A stretch of DNA of 64,000 bases, from assembly GCF_028598805.1 (NCBI RefSeq), contig NZ_JAQRFI010000003.1, positions 62,001-126,000 on the forward strand, in the 5' to 3' direction. The notes under the pieces are model-generated. The model was not told the origin of the DNA and searched no databases. It was given only the letters and a program-made list of their open reading frames with translations. Origin of the DNA: Xenorhabdus yunnanensis (GTDB taxonomy: Bacteria; Pseudomonadota; Gammaproteobacteria; Enterobacterales; Enterobacteriaceae). Position numbers and translations under genes: made by a program. Shown here one piece after another: positions 10,627 to 21,394 of the stretch (its first letter is position 1; the number at the start of each line of letters is the position of its first letter).

Positions 10627-10932
10627 TCAGCTAATTTTACCTTGTTCTAACAGTGCTTTTTCAATGGACTGCTGGAGCATTCTTATTTTTTGTTCCATAT
10701 TGGAGGCATAATCATGGGTTTTCATCTTCTCCTGTGCCAACTCGTGACAGACATTCAGTGCCACAATAAAAACCAGTTGCTCAGTGTTAGTTACTCTGGT
10801 GCGTTCTTTGAGGTTATGCAAACGCTGATCAAGTTCCTCAGCAGCAGCTTGCAATGCTTCGATCTGCTCTGGTGGACAATTGACACGTAATGACCGCCCA
10901 AAAATCTGAATATCTACTGGCTGTGCAGACAT
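10627..10932 (-). CDS. zapA: Cell division protein ZapA
   Basis: FtsZ-associated protein that cross-links FtsZ filaments in the Z-ring. Length 101 residues (E. coli 109). The N-terminal domain ([15 protein letters not shown]) is followed by a C-terminal coiled-coil helix (residues about 60-98). It is divergent from ygfB as in E. coli and lies upstream of 6S RNA. Confidence 0.95.
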   Translation of the reverse strand: MSAQPVDIQIFGRSLRVNCPPEQIEALQAAAEELDQRLHNLKERTRVTNTEQLVFIVALNVCHELAQEKMKTHDYASNMEQKIRMLQQSIEKALLEQGKIS

Positions 10933-10975
10933 GACACCTTCCTGATTTATTACTGTGCCGACACCTTGATTTTGA

Positions 10976-11041
10976 CATATACCCCTTATCTTTCAAATTG
11001 CGGCTTTATTTGGCGGAGCTGCAATTTGAAATCTATTGGGC
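10976..11041. repeat. Short ERIC-end-like inverted repeat
   Basis: TTTCAAATTGC and GCAATTTGAAA face each other around an 18- to 20-nt centre, flanked by ATACCCC and TTGGGCAT. These match the two ends of the ERIC element at 35545-35671 with the middle lost. It forms a hairpin upstream of zapA. Confidence 0.65.
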
Positions 11042-11116
11042 ATAAATACATTTTGGTATAAAAACAAGGCCGACACCAATCATTACCGTACAATACCAAA
11101 AGCTTCCCTTTTTCTT

Positions 11117-11254
11117 CCCTTCATCTTTCAATCTGCTGCTTTTGGGCAATGTTCACTCATCCCAGCCAGTTAGCTATAGATACAAAATAATCTATATTTC
11201 TGGGGATGGATGTCCTTCCCTCACGCTGCAACTCGAAATCTATTGAGGATATAT
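11117..11254. repeat. Degenerate ERIC element
   Basis: Outer ends CCTTCATCTTTCAATCTGC and GCAACTCGAAATCTATTGAGG and an inner CACTCATCCCAG..CTGGGGATGGA core resemble ERIC in reverse orientation, with many substitutions. Together with the repeat at 10976 it fills the 402-bp zapA-ygfB divergent gap, in which I see nothing else except promoter-like AT-rich DNA. Confidence 0.6.
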
Positions 11255-11334
11255 CGGTGTGTGCTGTCTGGTATAGCGACTCCCCTTGATGGTAGCATAG
11301 CATGAACTTATATCGCCAACGATGATCAATATAC

Positions 11335-11910
11335 ATGTCTATACAAAACTCATTACCTAATTATCAGTCATTTGATGAAATTTTGCATCAACAGTCCGTT
11401 GCGCTGACAGCAGCAGAAATGCATGGCTTAATCAGTGGATTACTATGTGGTGGAAATCATGATAGTAGTTGGCAGACATTGGTGCATGATCTCACGAATG
11501 ATGGTTTGGCATTTTCTCAGGTTTTGGCTCAGCCACTCAGGGAATTGTATGAAACGACGTTTGAATCACTGGATAACAGTAATTTCTCGTTTCATCTGTT
11601 ACTTCCTAGTGACGAGGCCGGGATTTTTGAATGTGCAGATGCGTTGGCGGGATGGGTGAATCACTTTCTGCTGGGGTTAGGAGTAGCGAATCCAAAATTG
11701 ACAGAAAGGCCGGAAATTAAGGAAATTGTCACCGATTTACGTAATATCGGTATGTTGGGCTATGACGAAAGTGAAGATCAGGAAGAATTATCTCAAGCCC
11801 TTGAAGAAATACTGGAATATATTCGTGTTGCAGTTCAACTCTGCTATATCGCGTTAGTGACACCTAAAACAGCAGGCAATGTAAAAAACGAAAAGCCAAC
11901 GTTGCACTGA
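11335..11910 (+). CDS. ygfB: UPF0149 family protein YgfB
   Basis: Conserved cytoplasmic protein of unknown enzymatic function, 191 residues. It matches E. coli YgfB: LTAAEMHGLISGLLCGG near residue 24, then WVNHFLLGLG in the middle. It is rich in acidic residues. It heads the ygfB-pepP-ubiH-ubiI gene order seen in E. coli, although here a degenerate ERIC element separates it from pepP. Confidence 0.92.
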   Translation: MSIQNSLPNYQSFDEILHQQSVALTAAEMHGLISGLLCGGNHDSSWQTLVHDLTNDGLAFSQVLAQPLRELYETTFESLDNSNFSFHLLLPSDEAGIFECADALAGWVNHFLLGLGVANPKLTERPEIKEIVTDLRNIGMLGYDESEDQEELSQALEEILEYIRVAVQLCYIALVTPKTAGNVKNEKPTLH

Positions 11911-11919
11911 TTGGCGATA

Positions 11920-12037
11920 TTTATCCAATAGATTTCAAATTGCAGTGTAATGGCTGAAAGGAATCCTCAGAGACGTAGCTGATTGTATGATCAGGGGAGT
12001 GAATACGACTAACCAAACAGCGATTTGAAAGATAAAA
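11920..12037. repeat. Degenerate ERIC element between ygfB and pepP
   Basis: The outer ends (ATCCAATAGATTTCAAATTGCA and CAGCGATTTGAAAGAT) and a GAATCCTCAG..ATCAGGGGAGTGA core follow the ERIC layout with substitutions. It fills most of the ygfB-pepP gap and would be transcribed as a hairpin. Confidence 0.6.
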
Positions 12038-12074
12038 AGCATAATAATCAAATAATGGAATTGCAGGAGAGGGT

Positions 12075-13391
12075 ATGACTAAGCAAGAGTATTTATCCCG
12101 TCGTCAGGCATTATTGTCAAAAATGGCGCCAGCCAGTGCTGCTATTATTTTTTCAGCCTCGCCTGCGACACGTAATTCAGATAGTGAATATCCCTACCGT
12201 CAGCACAGTGATTTTCTTTATCTGACAGGTTTCAATGAGCCGGAAGCAGTTCTGATACTGATCAAAAGCAATGAAACCCACAATCATAGTGTGTTGTTTA
12301 ATCGAGTTCGTGATTTGACTGCGGAAATTTGGTTTGGTCGCCGTCTTGGTCAAGAAGCTGCACCGGAAAAATTGGGGGTGGATCGTGCTCTGCCATTTGA
12401 TGATATCAATGAACAACTTTATTTGTTGCTGAATGGCTTGGAAGTGATTTATCACGCTCAAGGAGAATTTGAGTACGCTGATAAAATCGTATTTGATGCT
12501 TTGGATAAATTGCGCAAAAACGGCCGTCGTAATCTCAGTGCTCCAATGGTTATGGCAGATTGGCGTCCGTGGGTGCATGAAATGCGCCTGTTTAAATCAA
12601 AAACAGAATTGGAAATCATGCGTAAAGCTGGGGAAATCAGTGCCCAAGCACATACCAGAGCGATGCAGGTTTGCCGTCCTGACATGTTTGAATACCAGCT
12701 TGAAGCCGAAATTCACTATGAATTTACCCGTCAGGGTGCCCGCTACCCTGCTTATAACACCATCATTGGAGCGGGAGAAAACGCTTGTATCCTGCATTAC
12801 ACTGAAAATGAGCGTCGCATGAAAGACGGCGATTTAGTGTTGATCGATGCCGGTTGTGAATATGAAGGATATGCTGGTGATATTACGCGGACATTCCCGG
12901 TAAATGGTAAGTTTACGCGCCCTCAACGTGAAATCTATGACATTGTGCTGGAAGCCATCAACCTTTCCCTTGAACTGTACAGACCGGGTACCAGCATAAA
13001 CAAGGTTACGGAGCAAGTTGTACGCGTCATGGTGGAGGGATTAGTTAAATTGGGAATTATGCATGGTGAAGTCGAACAATTGATCGAAACCAATGCTTAT
13101 CGCCAATTTTTCATGCATGGTTTGAGTCACTGGCTGGGGTTGGATGTGCATGATGTAGGCGATTACGGTGTTGATCGTAATCGCATCCTGGAACCCGGTA
13201 TGGTGCTGACTGTAGAGCCTGGGCTTTACATTGCACCAGATGCGGATGTCCCGCAGGAATACCGTGGTATCGGTATCCGTATTGAAGATGACATTGTGAT
13301 CACGGAAACAGGAAATGAAAACCTGACCGAATTTGTCGTGAAAGATCCGGATGAGATAGAAGCTCTGATGGCACAGGCAAAGCACAATTAA
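12075..13391 (+). CDS. pepP: Xaa-Pro aminopeptidase
   Basis: Manganese-dependent aminopeptidase P that removes N-terminal residues preceding proline. Length 438 residues (E. coli 441). The N-terminal domain is followed by the pita-bread domain with the metal ligands in DAGCEYEGYAGDITRTF, HGLSHWLGLDVHD, TVEPGLY and IRIEDD. It is followed 43 nt later by ubiH, as in E. coli. Confidence 0.97.
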   Translation: MTKQEYLSRRQALLSKMAPASAAIIFSASPATRNSDSEYPYRQHSDFLYLTGFNEPEAVLILIKSNETHNHSVLFNRVRDLTAEIWFGRRLGQEAAPEKLGVDRALPFDDINEQLYLLLNGLEVIYHAQGEFEYADKIVFDALDKLRKNGRRNLSAPMVMADWRPWVHEMRLFKSKTELEIMRKAGEISAQAHTRAMQVCRPDMFEYQLEAEIHYEFTRQGARYPAYNTIIGAGENACILHYTENERRMKDGDLVLIDAGCEYEGYAGDITRTFPVNGKFTRPQREIYDIVLEAINLSLELYRPGTSINKVTEQVVRVMVEGLVKLGIMHGEVEQLIETNAYRQFFMHGLSHWLGLDVHDVGDYGVDRNRILEPGMVLTVEPGLYIAPDADVPQEYRGIGIRIEDDIVITETGNENLTEFVVKDPDEIEALMAQAKHN

Positions 13392-13434
13392 GATAAAAGT
13401 AATCAAGAAAGGTTAGAGTAATCAGGAAGCTATA

Positions 13435-14625
13435 ATGAACGTGATTATTGTGGGCGGAGGAATGACGGGAGCTACATTGGCTCTGGCTATTTCTTCGCTG
13501 AGTCGGGGGCAATTGCAAGTCTCCTTGATTGAAGCAGCAGAACCCACTCAGGAACATCCCGGTTTTGATGCAAGGGCTATTGCTTTGGCTTATGGGACAT
13601 GTCAGCGCTTGAATCAGATTGGCATCTGGCCTGCGCTGCAACATTGTGTTACCCCAATAACTCACGTTCATGTCAGCGACCGTGGTAATAGCGGTTTCGT
13701 CAATATCAGCGCTGCTGATTATGATATACCGGCATTAGGCAATGTGGTTGAACTACATGATGCTGGAATCCATCTTTTTGATTTATTAAAACAGTCTCCA
13801 AATATTAAACTTCACTGTCCGGCCAGAGTGAGTTCCGTTGACCGTTTGGAAAGTTCTGTGGTGGTTACGCTGGATAATGGTGAAAAATTGACAGGAGAAC
13901 TGTTGGTAGCTGCGGATGGTAGTCACTCTGCGATAGCTCAAGCGTGCAATATACCATTCCAGCGGCAATCTTATGAGCAGACAGCAATTATTGCCAATGT
14001 ACTGACTTCTGAACATCCTCAGGGAAGGGCATTCGAGCGTTTTACCAAACATGGTCCATTGGCGCTGTTACCTATGTCCGAGGGGCGTAGTTCGCTGGTA
14101 TGGTGTCACCCACTGGAAAAACAGTCAGAAATCAATAACTGGAACCAAAATGAATTCCTTCAACATCTGCAAAAAGCATTTGGCTGGCGTTTGGGGAAAA
14201 TACTGGAAACCGGCCAACGACACAGTTATCCATTAGCTTTGTCGACAGCCAGTAGGCAGGTTAGCCACCGTCTGGCCTTGGTAGGCAATGCATCCCAAAC
14301 CTTGCACCCGATCGCCGGTCAGGGTTTTAACCTAGGGATGCGTGATGTTATGGCTCTGGCACAAGTTATTTCAGCTGCTGCTGCTTCAGGGCAAGATATT
14401 GGTTCCTATAAGGTCTTGGCACAATATCAGCAACAGCGTCAAGCAGATCGTGAAACCACCATTGGAATCACAGATGGATTGGTCAGGGTATTCGCTAATG
14501 GCTATTTACCGTTAAAAATTGGGCGTAATTTGGGCTTGATGACGATGGAAATATTACCACCAATGCGGGATCTATTTGCCTGTCGGACATTGGGTTGGGT
14601 TGCACAGTCACCATTGGCAGATTAA
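13435..14625 (+). CDS. ubiH: Ubiquinone biosynthesis FAD monooxygenase UbiH
   Basis: Flavoprotein hydroxylase of ubiquinone synthesis (2-octaprenyl-6-methoxyphenol hydroxylase in E. coli). Length 396 residues (E. coli 392). The N-terminal FAD-binding motif is IVGGGMTGATLALA. A DG motif (VAADGSHS) lies near residue 160, and the second FAD motif HPIAGQGFNLGMRD near residue 290. The gene directly precedes the paralogous ubiI; a 13-nt gap and an AAGAGGAAAG ribosome-binding site suggest co-translation. Confidence 0.95.
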   Translation: MNVIIVGGGMTGATLALAISSLSRGQLQVSLIEAAEPTQEHPGFDARAIALAYGTCQRLNQIGIWPALQHCVTPITHVHVSDRGNSGFVNISAADYDIPALGNVVELHDAGIHLFDLLKQSPNIKLHCPARVSSVDRLESSVVVTLDNGEKLTGELLVAADGSHSAIAQACNIPFQRQSYEQTAIIANVLTSEHPQGRAFERFTKHGPLALLPMSEGRSSLVWCHPLEKQSEINNWNQNEFLQHLQKAFGWRLGKILETGQRHSYPLALSTASRQVSHRLALVGNASQTLHPIAGQGFNLGMRDVMALAQVISAAAASGQDIGSYKVLAQYQQQRQADRETTIGITDGLVRVFANGYLPLKIGRNLGLMTMEILPPMRDLFACRTLGWVAQSPLAD

Positions 14626-14638
14626 GAGGAAAGAAAAA

Positions 14639-15871
14639 ATGCAATCATTTGATGTGGTGATCGCAGGGGGCGGAATGGTTGGCCTTGCGCTGGCCTGTGG
14701 TTTGCAAGGTAGCGGTTTGCGCATCGCGATTGTAGAAGAATATCCACCGACAAAGCCATTTGATGCCAATGGTGAATATGCGTTGCGGGTTTCAGCCATC
14801 AATGCAGCCAGCGAACGATTACTAACCCACTTGGGTGTCTGGCAGGATATCCTTGCGATGCGAGCCAGACCTTATCAGGGCATGGAAGTTTGGGATCAGG
14901 ATAGTTTCGGGCGTATTCAGTTCAATGTGGCGGAAAATGGCCTGACGCACTTGGGCCATATCATAGAAAACCATGTAATCCGACAAGCGCTCTGGCAACG
15001 TGCGGAAAGTCTGCCAGACGTGATGATTTTTACTCCATCCTCTCTTAAGAATGTTGCTTGGGGCGAAAACGAAGCCTTCATCACTTTATCTGATGAAAGA
15101 ATGCTGACTTCACGTTTAATCGTTGGTGCAGACGGAGCTCATTCTTGGTTGCGCCAACATGCAGATATCCCGCTGACTTTCTGGGATTATGAACACCATG
15201 CACTGGTGGCGACAATTCGTACTGAGGAACCTCATAACAATGTTGCACGTCAGGTTTTCCATGGTGATGGAATACTGGCTTTCCTGCCACTGTCAGATCC
15301 TCACCTATGTTCGATTGTTTGGTCATTACCGGCTGGATTTGCGCAACAGCGTAAATCTATGGAGCCGGAACTGTTTAATCGGCAACTGAGCGTGGCATTT
15401 GATATGCGTCTTGGTCAATGTGAACTGATCAGTGATCGACAAACCATTCCATTGATGGGACGTTATGCCCGCAATTTTGCTGCTCATCGATTGGCACTAT
15501 TGGGTGATGCGGCACACACTATCCACCCATTGGCTGGTCAGGGCGTCAATCTAGGATTTATGGATGTAGCAGAACTGATCGGTGAATTGAGTCGCTTGAA
15601 CCAGCAAGGAAAAGACATCGGTCAGTATCTCTATCTGGGGCGCTATGAACGTCGCCGTAAACACAGTGCTGCGATTATGCTCGCGGGTATGCAGAGTTTC
15701 CGTCAGCTATTTGATGGTAATAATCCGGCTAAAAAATTATTGCGTGGAATTGGATTAACACTGGTTGATCACTTACCAGGAATGAAACCGCAATTGCTTC
15801 GCCATGCAATGGGACTCAATGATCTCCCTGATTGGTTGATTTCTCAAACCTCTTCAGTTGAAAAAATCTAA
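14639..15871 (+). CDS. ubiI: Ubiquinone biosynthesis FAD monooxygenase UbiI
   Basis: Flavin monooxygenase (formerly VisC) that hydroxylates C5 of the ubiquinone ring precursor. Length 410 residues (E. coli 400). Motifs are IAGGGMVGLALACGL at the N-terminus, VGADGAHSWLR in the middle and HPLAGQGVNLGFMD near residue 300. I chose the ATG at 14639 with its AGGAAAG ribosome-binding site; an upstream in-frame start would overlap ubiH. A terminator follows 38 nt after the stop, separating it from gcvT. Confidence 0.95.
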   Translation: MQSFDVVIAGGGMVGLALACGLQGSGLRIAIVEEYPPTKPFDANGEYALRVSAINAASERLLTHLGVWQDILAMRARPYQGMEVWDQDSFGRIQFNVAENGLTHLGHIIENHVIRQALWQRAESLPDVMIFTPSSLKNVAWGENEAFITLSDERMLTSRLIVGADGAHSWLRQHADIPLTFWDYEHHALVATIRTEEPHNNVARQVFHGDGILAFLPLSDPHLCSIVWSLPAGFAQQRKSMEPELFNRQLSVAFDMRLGQCELISDRQTIPLMGRYARNFAAHRLALLGDAAHTIHPLAGQGVNLGFMDVAELIGELSRLNQQGKDIGQYLYLGRYERRRKHSAAIMLAGMQSFRQLFDGNNPAKKLLRGIGLTLVDHLPGMKPQLLRHAMGLNDLPDWLISQTSSVEKI

Positions 15872-15909
15872 TTCAGCTCATTATTTATAATTAGTTTTTC
15901 TAATGTTGA

Positions 15910-15954
15910 ACTAAAGTGTGTTAAGTGGATTTGCTTCACACTTTAGTCTTTTTC
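15910..15954 (+). terminator. Rho-independent terminator of ubiI
   Basis: An 11-bp perfect stem (ACTAAAGTGTG with CACACTTTAGT) is followed by CTTTTTCT. The remaining ~290 bp before gcvT are AT-rich leader. I see no tandem glycine riboswitch; control by GcvA, GcvB and Lrp, as in E. coli, is the likelier model. Confidence 0.85.
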
Positions 15955-16243
15955 TAATCTAAAAATATTGTTTCTTGCTGTTTATTAAAAATTTTGAGTG
16001 TTATGACACAATAAATTAGATAAAAATTCCGCATGATAGTGAGTGGTTTTCAGGGTTGTCACTACAGCTTAGCTAATTTATTTTATGGTTCATTTCCTGT
16101 TTCAGTGATAACTTCTGATCCCAAGGTATCGTTTGCGTTATTAACCGCTTTTTTGCTTCATGATCCAACACCTGTCGGTTAATACGCCGTATGTTTTTTC
16201 AGGTCACGAATGTTTTCATGTCAAGAATGGAAAGAGGGAAATA

Positions 16244-17341
16244 ATGTCAAAACACACTCCACTATATGATCAACATCTGGCATGCGGAGCACGCATGGTA
16301 GATTTTCATGGCTGGATGATGCCTCTGCACTATGGCTCACAAATCGACGAGCATCATACAGTGCGTACTGATGCCGGTATGTTCGACGTTTCCCACATGA
16401 CAATTGTGGATCTACACGGTACTGGTTGCCGTGATTTTCTCCGTTACCTTCTGGCCAATGACATTGCCAGGCTGACCGAGCAGGGCAAGGCACTTTATAC
16501 CGGAATGTTAAATGCTTCTGGCGGTGTCATTGATGATCTGATTGTCTACTTCTTCACTAATAACTTTTATCGCATGGTTGTTAACTCGGCGACCCGTGAG
16601 AAAGATTTAGCATGGATTAACCAACATGTTGAGAAATATGACGTTGAGATTACCGTGCGTGATGATTTGGCTCTGATTGCTGTTCAGGGGCCAAACGCGC
16701 AAGCCAAAGTTCAATCGTTGCTAAGTGATGAACAGAAGCAAGCAGTAATAGAGATGAAACCTTTCTTTGGCGTTCAGTCGGGAAATCTATTTATTGCAAC
16801 GACGGGTTATACCGGTGAAGCAGGTTATGAAATTGCATTGCCTAAAGAACAAGCGGCAGATTTCTGGCAACAGTTGTTGGCAGTAGGTGTGAAACCCGCT
16901 GGGTTGGGGGCACGTGACACATTGCGCCTCGAAGCAGGTATGAATCTTTATGGTCAGGAAATGGATGAAACCATTTCACCACTGGCAGCCAACATGGGAT
17001 GGACAATAGCGTGGAAACCGGAAGATCGTCAGTTCATTGGTCGTGAAGCATTGGAGAAGCAACGTGAAACAGGCACTGAACAATTGGTTGGGTTGGTCAT
17101 GCGTGAAAAAGGAGTATTGCGTGGTGGTTTAACTGTCAGCTTCACTAATGATTCAGGCGAGATGCGTTCCGGGGTTATTAGCAGTGGAACATTCTCCCCG
17201 ACCTTAGGATTTAGCATCGCTCTTGCACGTGTACCGCAAGGTATTGGTGAACAGGCAGTTGTCCAGATCCGTAATCGTGAAATTCCCGTTCAGGTTGTTA
17301 AACCGGGCTTTGTACGGATGGGTAAATCGCTAGTAGAGTAA
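16244..17341 (+). CDS. gcvT: Glycine cleavage system T protein (aminomethyltransferase)
   Basis: Transfers the methylene group from aminomethyl-lipoyl GcvH to tetrahydrofolate, releasing ammonia. Length 365 residues (E. coli 364). Family features: [20 protein letters not shown] at the start, GMFDVSHM near residue 50, and [18 protein letters not shown] near residue 220. The start is the ATG at 16244 with AGAGGGA upstream; an in-frame start at 16160 would add 28 atypical residues. It heads the gcvT-gcvH-gcvP group. Confidence 0.97.
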   Translation: MSKHTPLYDQHLACGARMVDFHGWMMPLHYGSQIDEHHTVRTDAGMFDVSHMTIVDLHGTGCRDFLRYLLANDIARLTEQGKALYTGMLNASGGVIDDLIVYFFTNNFYRMVVNSATREKDLAWINQHVEKYDVEITVRDDLALIAVQGPNAQAKVQSLLSDEQKQAVIEMKPFFGVQSGNLFIATTGYTGEAGYEIALPKEQAADFWQQLLAVGVKPAGLGARDTLRLEAGMNLYGQEMDETISPLAANMGWTIAWKPEDRQFIGREALEKQRETGTEQLVGLVMREKGVLRGGLTVSFTNDSGEMRSGVISSGTFSPTLGFSIALARVPQGIGEQAVVQIRNREIPVQVVKPGFVRMGKSLVE

Positions 17342-17427
17342 TTTTTAGTTGTAATGTTTTGATTATTTTAACGTTTTAATTGTTGTAACGTTTTGCTCAA
17401 TGAACGAAAAATAAGGAGATGGCAACT

Positions 17428-17820
17428 ATGAGTCATGTACCAGCAGAATTAAAATATACAGAATCACATGAATGGGTTCGTTCGGAAGGTGATGGTGAAT
17501 ACACCATAGGTATTACCGAACATGCCCAACAATTATTGGGAGATATGGTATTTGTTGATTTGCCTGAAATAGGCATAGAGGTAAATAGTGGTGATGATTG
17601 TGCCGTTGTTGAATCAGTCAAAGCGGCATCTGATATTTACGTGCCACTGAGCGGTAAGATTATCGCTGTTAACCCCGGGCTGGAAGGTTCTCCCGAATTA
17701 GTGAACAGTGAACCCTATAACGAAGGTTGGCTGTTCCGCATCAAAATAACTGATGAAAGTGAACTCGCTAATTTGCTTGATGCTGAAGGTTATCAGTCAC
17801 TCTTGGAAGAAAGCGAGTAA
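17428..17820 (+). CDS. gcvH: Glycine cleavage system H protein
   Basis: Lipoyl-carrying shuttle protein of glycine cleavage, 130 residues (E. coli 129). The lipoylated Lys lies in [11 protein letters not shown]. Two ATGs are in frame. The first (17419) directly abuts the AAGGAG site, while the second (17428) is correctly spaced and gives [11 protein letters not shown] as in E. coli, so I chose it. A strong terminator directly follows, before gcvP. Confidence 0.97.
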   Translation: MSHVPAELKYTESHEWVRSEGDGEYTIGITEHAQQLLGDMVFVDLPEIGIEVNSGDDCAVVESVKAASDIYVPLSGKIIAVNPGLEGSPELVNSEPYNEGWLFRIKITDESELANLLDAEGYQSLLEESE

Positions 17821-17831
17821 CTGTATTTGAG

Positions 17832-17867
17832 CGCCCCATTCACAATGTGATATGGGGCGTTTTTTTT
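17832..17867 (+). terminator. Strong rho-independent terminator between gcvH and gcvP
   Basis: An 8-bp GC-rich stem (CGCCCCAT with ATGGGGCG) followed by eight T residues, 11 nt after the gcvH stop. It would be expected to uncouple gcvP from gcvTH. Confidence 0.92.
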
Positions 17868-17881
17868 ATGTGCCGTTTTTT

Positions 17882-17941
17882 ATAGCCAACAGATTTCAAG
17901 TAACAGAACATAACGCTGTAACTTGCAAGTTAAAGGCATAG
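17882..17941. repeat. Short ERIC-end-like inverted repeat before gcvP
   Basis: GCCAACAGATTTCAAGTAACAG and CTGTAACTTGCAAGTT are imperfect inverted halves that look like the two ends of ERIC fused after an internal deletion. It lies directly upstream of the gcvP ribosome-binding site. Confidence 0.5.
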
Positions 17942-17964
17942 TTAGTTTCAGGAAATTATCATCA

Positions 17965-20841
17965 ATGACTCAGACATTAATCCAACTTGAAAATCAAGGT
18001 GAATTCATTCGTCGCCACATTGGTTCTTCTGCTGAACAACAAACAGAAATGCTGGTGATAGTAGGTGCAAATTCTCTTGATGATCTGACCAACAAAATCG
18101 TTCCCCGTGATATCGCATTATCAGAGCCTCCTGCGGTTGGTGAAGGCGCGACTGAACAGCAGGCATTGGCTGAATTGAAAGTGATGGCGAGCCAGAACCA
18201 ACGCTATCAATCGTATATCGGTATGGGATACACACCCTCAATACTTCCCCCTGTCATTTTGCGTAATTTGTTGGAAAACCCTGGCTGGTATACTGCATAT
18301 ACCCCCTACCAACCAGAAGTTTCTCAAGGTCGATTAGAAGCTTTACTGAATTTCCAGCAAGTTACCATTGACCTGACGGGATTGGATCTTGCCTCAGCTT
18401 CATTATTGGATGAAGCAACGGCGGCCGCAGAAGCCATGGCAATGGCAAAACGGATCAGCAAGCTGAAAGGCGCTGAGCGTTTCTTTGTGGCAGATGACAT
18501 TCATCCACAGACGTTGGATGTTGTGCGGACCCGTGCTGAAACATTTGGATTTGAAGTCATTGTTGATAAAGCAGAAAAAGTACTGGAACTGGAAGGGATC
18601 TTTGGTGTCCTGCTGCAACAAGTCGGAACGACGGGCGAAGTTCACGATTACAGTGACCTTATTGCAAAACTGAAAGAACGTAAAATCATCGTCAGTGTTG
18701 CCACAGACTTTATGGCACTGGTCATACTGACAGCGCCGGGTAAACAAGGTGCTGACATTGTATTTGGTTCTGCCCAGCGTTTTGGTGTGCCGATGGGATA
18801 CGGTGGCCCTCATGCAGCTTTCTTTGCCTGCCGTGATGAATTCAAACGTTCCATGCCAGGTCGTATTATCGGTGTTTCCCGTGATGCAGCAGGCAATAAG
18901 GCGCTGCGCATGGCGATGCAAACACGTGAGCAGCATATTCGCCGTGAAAAAGCGAACTCCAATATTTGTACTTCTCAAGTTTTGCTGGCGAACATTGCGG
19001 GAATGTATGCCGTTTACCACGGTTCAGAAGGTCTGAAGCGCATTGCTGACCGTATCCATCGATTGACAGACATCCTGGCTGCTGGCTTGCAAAAAGCGGG
19101 CGTCACACTGCGTTATAAGACATGGTTTGATACGTTGACCATTGAAGTATCAGATAAGGCTCAGGTACTGGCAAGAGCGGAAAAAGCGCACATTAACCTG
19201 CGTACCGATATTCTTGGTGCTGTTGGGGTATCATTGAGTGAAAAAACCAGCCGTGATGATTTGATAACCCTGTTTCAAGTGATAACGGGTTCTGACTCAG
19301 AACTGGATATCAAGGCTCTTGATCTTGAAATAGCGGCAGCCAGCCAATCTATTCCTGCCTCCATGCTGCGTAATGACGAAATTTTGACACATGACAACTT
19401 CCGTCGTTACCATAGTGAAACCGACATGATGCGATATATGCACAGTCTGGAGCGTAAAGATCTGGCGCTGAATCAAGCTATGATTCCACTGGGTTCATGT
19501 ACCATGAAACTGAATGCAGCAGCGGAAATCACACCGATTACATGGCCTGAATTTACCGATATGCACCCTTTCTGCCCAGCAGAGCAAGCGGAGGGTTATC
19601 ATCAGCTGATCAGCCAGCTTTCCCATTGGTTAGTACTGCTGACCGGATATGATGCATTTTGCATGCAGCCCAACTCCGGTGCACAAGGGGAATATGCTGG
19701 TCTGCTGGCAATTCGTCGCTATTACACTAGCCGTGGTGAGCAACATCGCCATGTTTGCCTGATCCCAAGCTCGGCTCACGGTACAAATCCTGCTTCTGCA
19801 CATATGGCGGGCATGGTCGTTGTTATTGTGAACTGTGATAAAGAGGGCAACATCGATCTGGTTGATTTGCGCGAAAAAGCGGAAAAACACAGTAACGATC
19901 TTGCTTGTATCATGGTGACTTACCCCTCAACTCACGGTGTATATGAAGAAACCATCCGTGAAATCTGCGATGTCATTCATCAAAATGGTGGTCAGGTTTA
20001 CCTTGATGGCGCGAATATGAACGCTCAAGTGGGGATTACCACACCGGGCTTTATTGGCGCAGATGTTTCACATTTGAACCTGCATAAAACCTTCTGTATC
20101 CCACACGGCGGCGGCGGTCCGGGCATGGGGCCGATTGGCGTGAAAAAACACCTTGCCCCATTTGTGCCTGGTCATTCAGTGGTAGAAATGGACGGAGTCA
20201 CTACATTAGGTGCAGTATCCGCAGCGCCATTTGGCAGTGCATCGATTCTGCCAATTAGCTGGATGTATATTCGCATGATGGGAGCAAAAGGGTTGAAACA
20301 AGCCAGCCAAGTTGCGATCTTGAATGCAAATTACATCGCATCCCGCCTGAAAGGAGCCTATGAAATCCTCTATACCGGACGTGATGGATATGTTGCCCAC
20401 GAATGTATTCTGGACATTCGCCCATTGAAAGAAGAGTTCGGTATCAGTGAGATGGATATTGCCAAACGTTTGATTGACTATGGTTTTCATGCTCCAACCA
20501 TGTCATTCCCGGTTGCGGGAACCTTGATGGTTGAGCCAACAGAATCAGAAAGCAAAGTTGAAATTGATCGTTTCATTGACGCAATGCTGGCAATTCGGGA
20601 AGAAATCAACAAAGTAGCAAGAGGAGAATGGCCTTTGGAAGACAACCCATTGGTCAACGCACCACACATCCAGACTGAACTGATTTCTGATTGGAATCAC
20701 GCATACAGCCGTGAAATTGCCGTTTTCCCAACAGTGGAAACCAAAGCCAATAAATACTGGTCGACAGTTAAACGTCTCGATGATGTCTACGGGGATCGCA
20801 ATTTACATTGCTCTTGTGCGCCGATTGACGATTATCGTTAA
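17965..20841 (+). CDS. gcvP: Glycine dehydrogenase (decarboxylating), P protein
   Basis: PLP enzyme that decarboxylates glycine and loads the aminomethyl group on lipoyl-GcvH. Length 958 residues (E. coli 957). Two homologous halves are fused, as usual in enterobacteria. The PLP lysine lies in [20 protein letters not shown] near residue 706. I chose the ATG at 17965 ([15 protein letters not shown], as in the family) over an upstream TTG. A terminator and short inverted repeat separate it from gcvH, so it may have its own promoter. Confidence 0.97.
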   Translation: MTQTLIQLENQGEFIRRHIGSSAEQQTEMLVIVGANSLDDLTNKIVPRDIALSEPPAVGEGATEQQALAELKVMASQNQRYQSYIGMGYTPSILPPVILRNLLENPGWYTAYTPYQPEVSQGRLEALLNFQQVTIDLTGLDLASASLLDEATAAAEAMAMAKRISKLKGAERFFVADDIHPQTLDVVRTRAETFGFEVIVDKAEKVLELEGIFGVLLQQVGTTGEVHDYSDLIAKLKERKIIVSVATDFMALVILTAPGKQGADIVFGSAQRFGVPMGYGGPHAAFFACRDEFKRSMPGRIIGVSRDAAGNKALRMAMQTREQHIRREKANSNICTSQVLLANIAGMYAVYHGSEGLKRIADRIHRLTDILAAGLQKAGVTLRYKTWFDTLTIEVSDKAQVLARAEKAHINLRTDILGAVGVSLSEKTSRDDLITLFQVITGSDSELDIKALDLEIAAASQSIPASMLRNDEILTHDNFRRYHSETDMMRYMHSLERKDLALNQAMIPLGSCTMKLNAAAEITPITWPEFTDMHPFCPAEQAEGYHQLISQLSHWLVLLTGYDAFCMQPNSGAQGEYAGLLAIRRYYTSRGEQHRHVCLIPSSAHGTNPASAHMAGMVVVIVNCDKEGNIDLVDLREKAEKHSNDLACIMVTYPSTHGVYEETIREICDVIHQNGGQVYLDGANMNAQVGITTPGFIGADVSHLNLHKTFCIPHGGGGPGMGPIGVKKHLAPFVPGHSVVEMDGVTTLGAVSAAPFGSASILPISWMYIRMMGAKGLKQASQVAILNANYIASRLKGAYEILYTGRDGYVAHECILDIRPLKEEFGISEMDIAKRLIDYGFHAPTMSFPVAGTLMVEPTESESKVEIDRFIDAMLAIREEINKVARGEWPLEDNPLVNAPHIQTELISDWNHAYSREIAVFPTVETKANKYWSTVKRLDDVYGDRNLHCSCAPIDDYR

Positions 20842-20864
20842 TGGCGATTTATGAATATGCGATT

Positions 20865-20892
20865 AAACCCTCGTCCAGCAGGACGGGGGTTT
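20865..20892 (+). terminator. Terminator-like hairpin after gcvP
   Basis: AAACCC.CGTCC pairs with GGACG.GGGTTT around a 4-nt loop, 23 nt after the gcvP stop. The following sequence (ATAATTAG) lacks a proper T-tract. The remaining stretch to 21394 is AT-rich, with no gene that I can support. Confidence 0.6.
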
Positions 20893-21394
20893 ATAATTAG
20901 TGAAGATATCAAAAGTGTTTTCACAGCACGCCAGCGACTTTTTCTTAAAAGTATTTTTTTCTTTAGTGTATGAGAAAAGCGTAACATAGCGGCTTCGATT
21001 TTATAGGCAACCAAGGAAGAATAACCTAATATCCAACCTTGTTTTTTGTTACCTTCACTCTGGTCGTTAGATACAATATCGGACATTCTTACTATGATGA
21101 TACTTCAAGTTTCACATACATTTCTTTCTCAAACAACCTCCACCAGCGTGCCGGTCTGGATGGAATTTTATTACTTCTATAGTTAGCTAAAGTTAACCTT
21201 CCCTTTAATCGTAAACATAATTGCCTGTGTTTTTATTAATAACACACAATTATTGTTTAGTGATTTCATGATTTACATTATTTCTTAAATAATCTCATAA
21301 CAATTTTAAAGATATGGTAAAGGCGATATTGGCTGTAGCTAATTTGTGGCGTGCCTTTTCCATACTTAAATTATGACCGTAGGAGTTATAGGTA

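Noticed and set aside
15955-16243. Glycine riboswitch upstream of gcvT
   Set aside because: The leader is AT-rich and I could not find the conserved tandem aptamer cores; enterobacteria normally use GcvA/GcvR/GcvB instead.
20838-21086. 82-codon minus-strand open frame after gcvP
   Set aside because: No recognisable family, it overlaps the gcvP hairpin and its C-terminal part is antisense to the terminator region. It could be a small gene, but I cannot support it.
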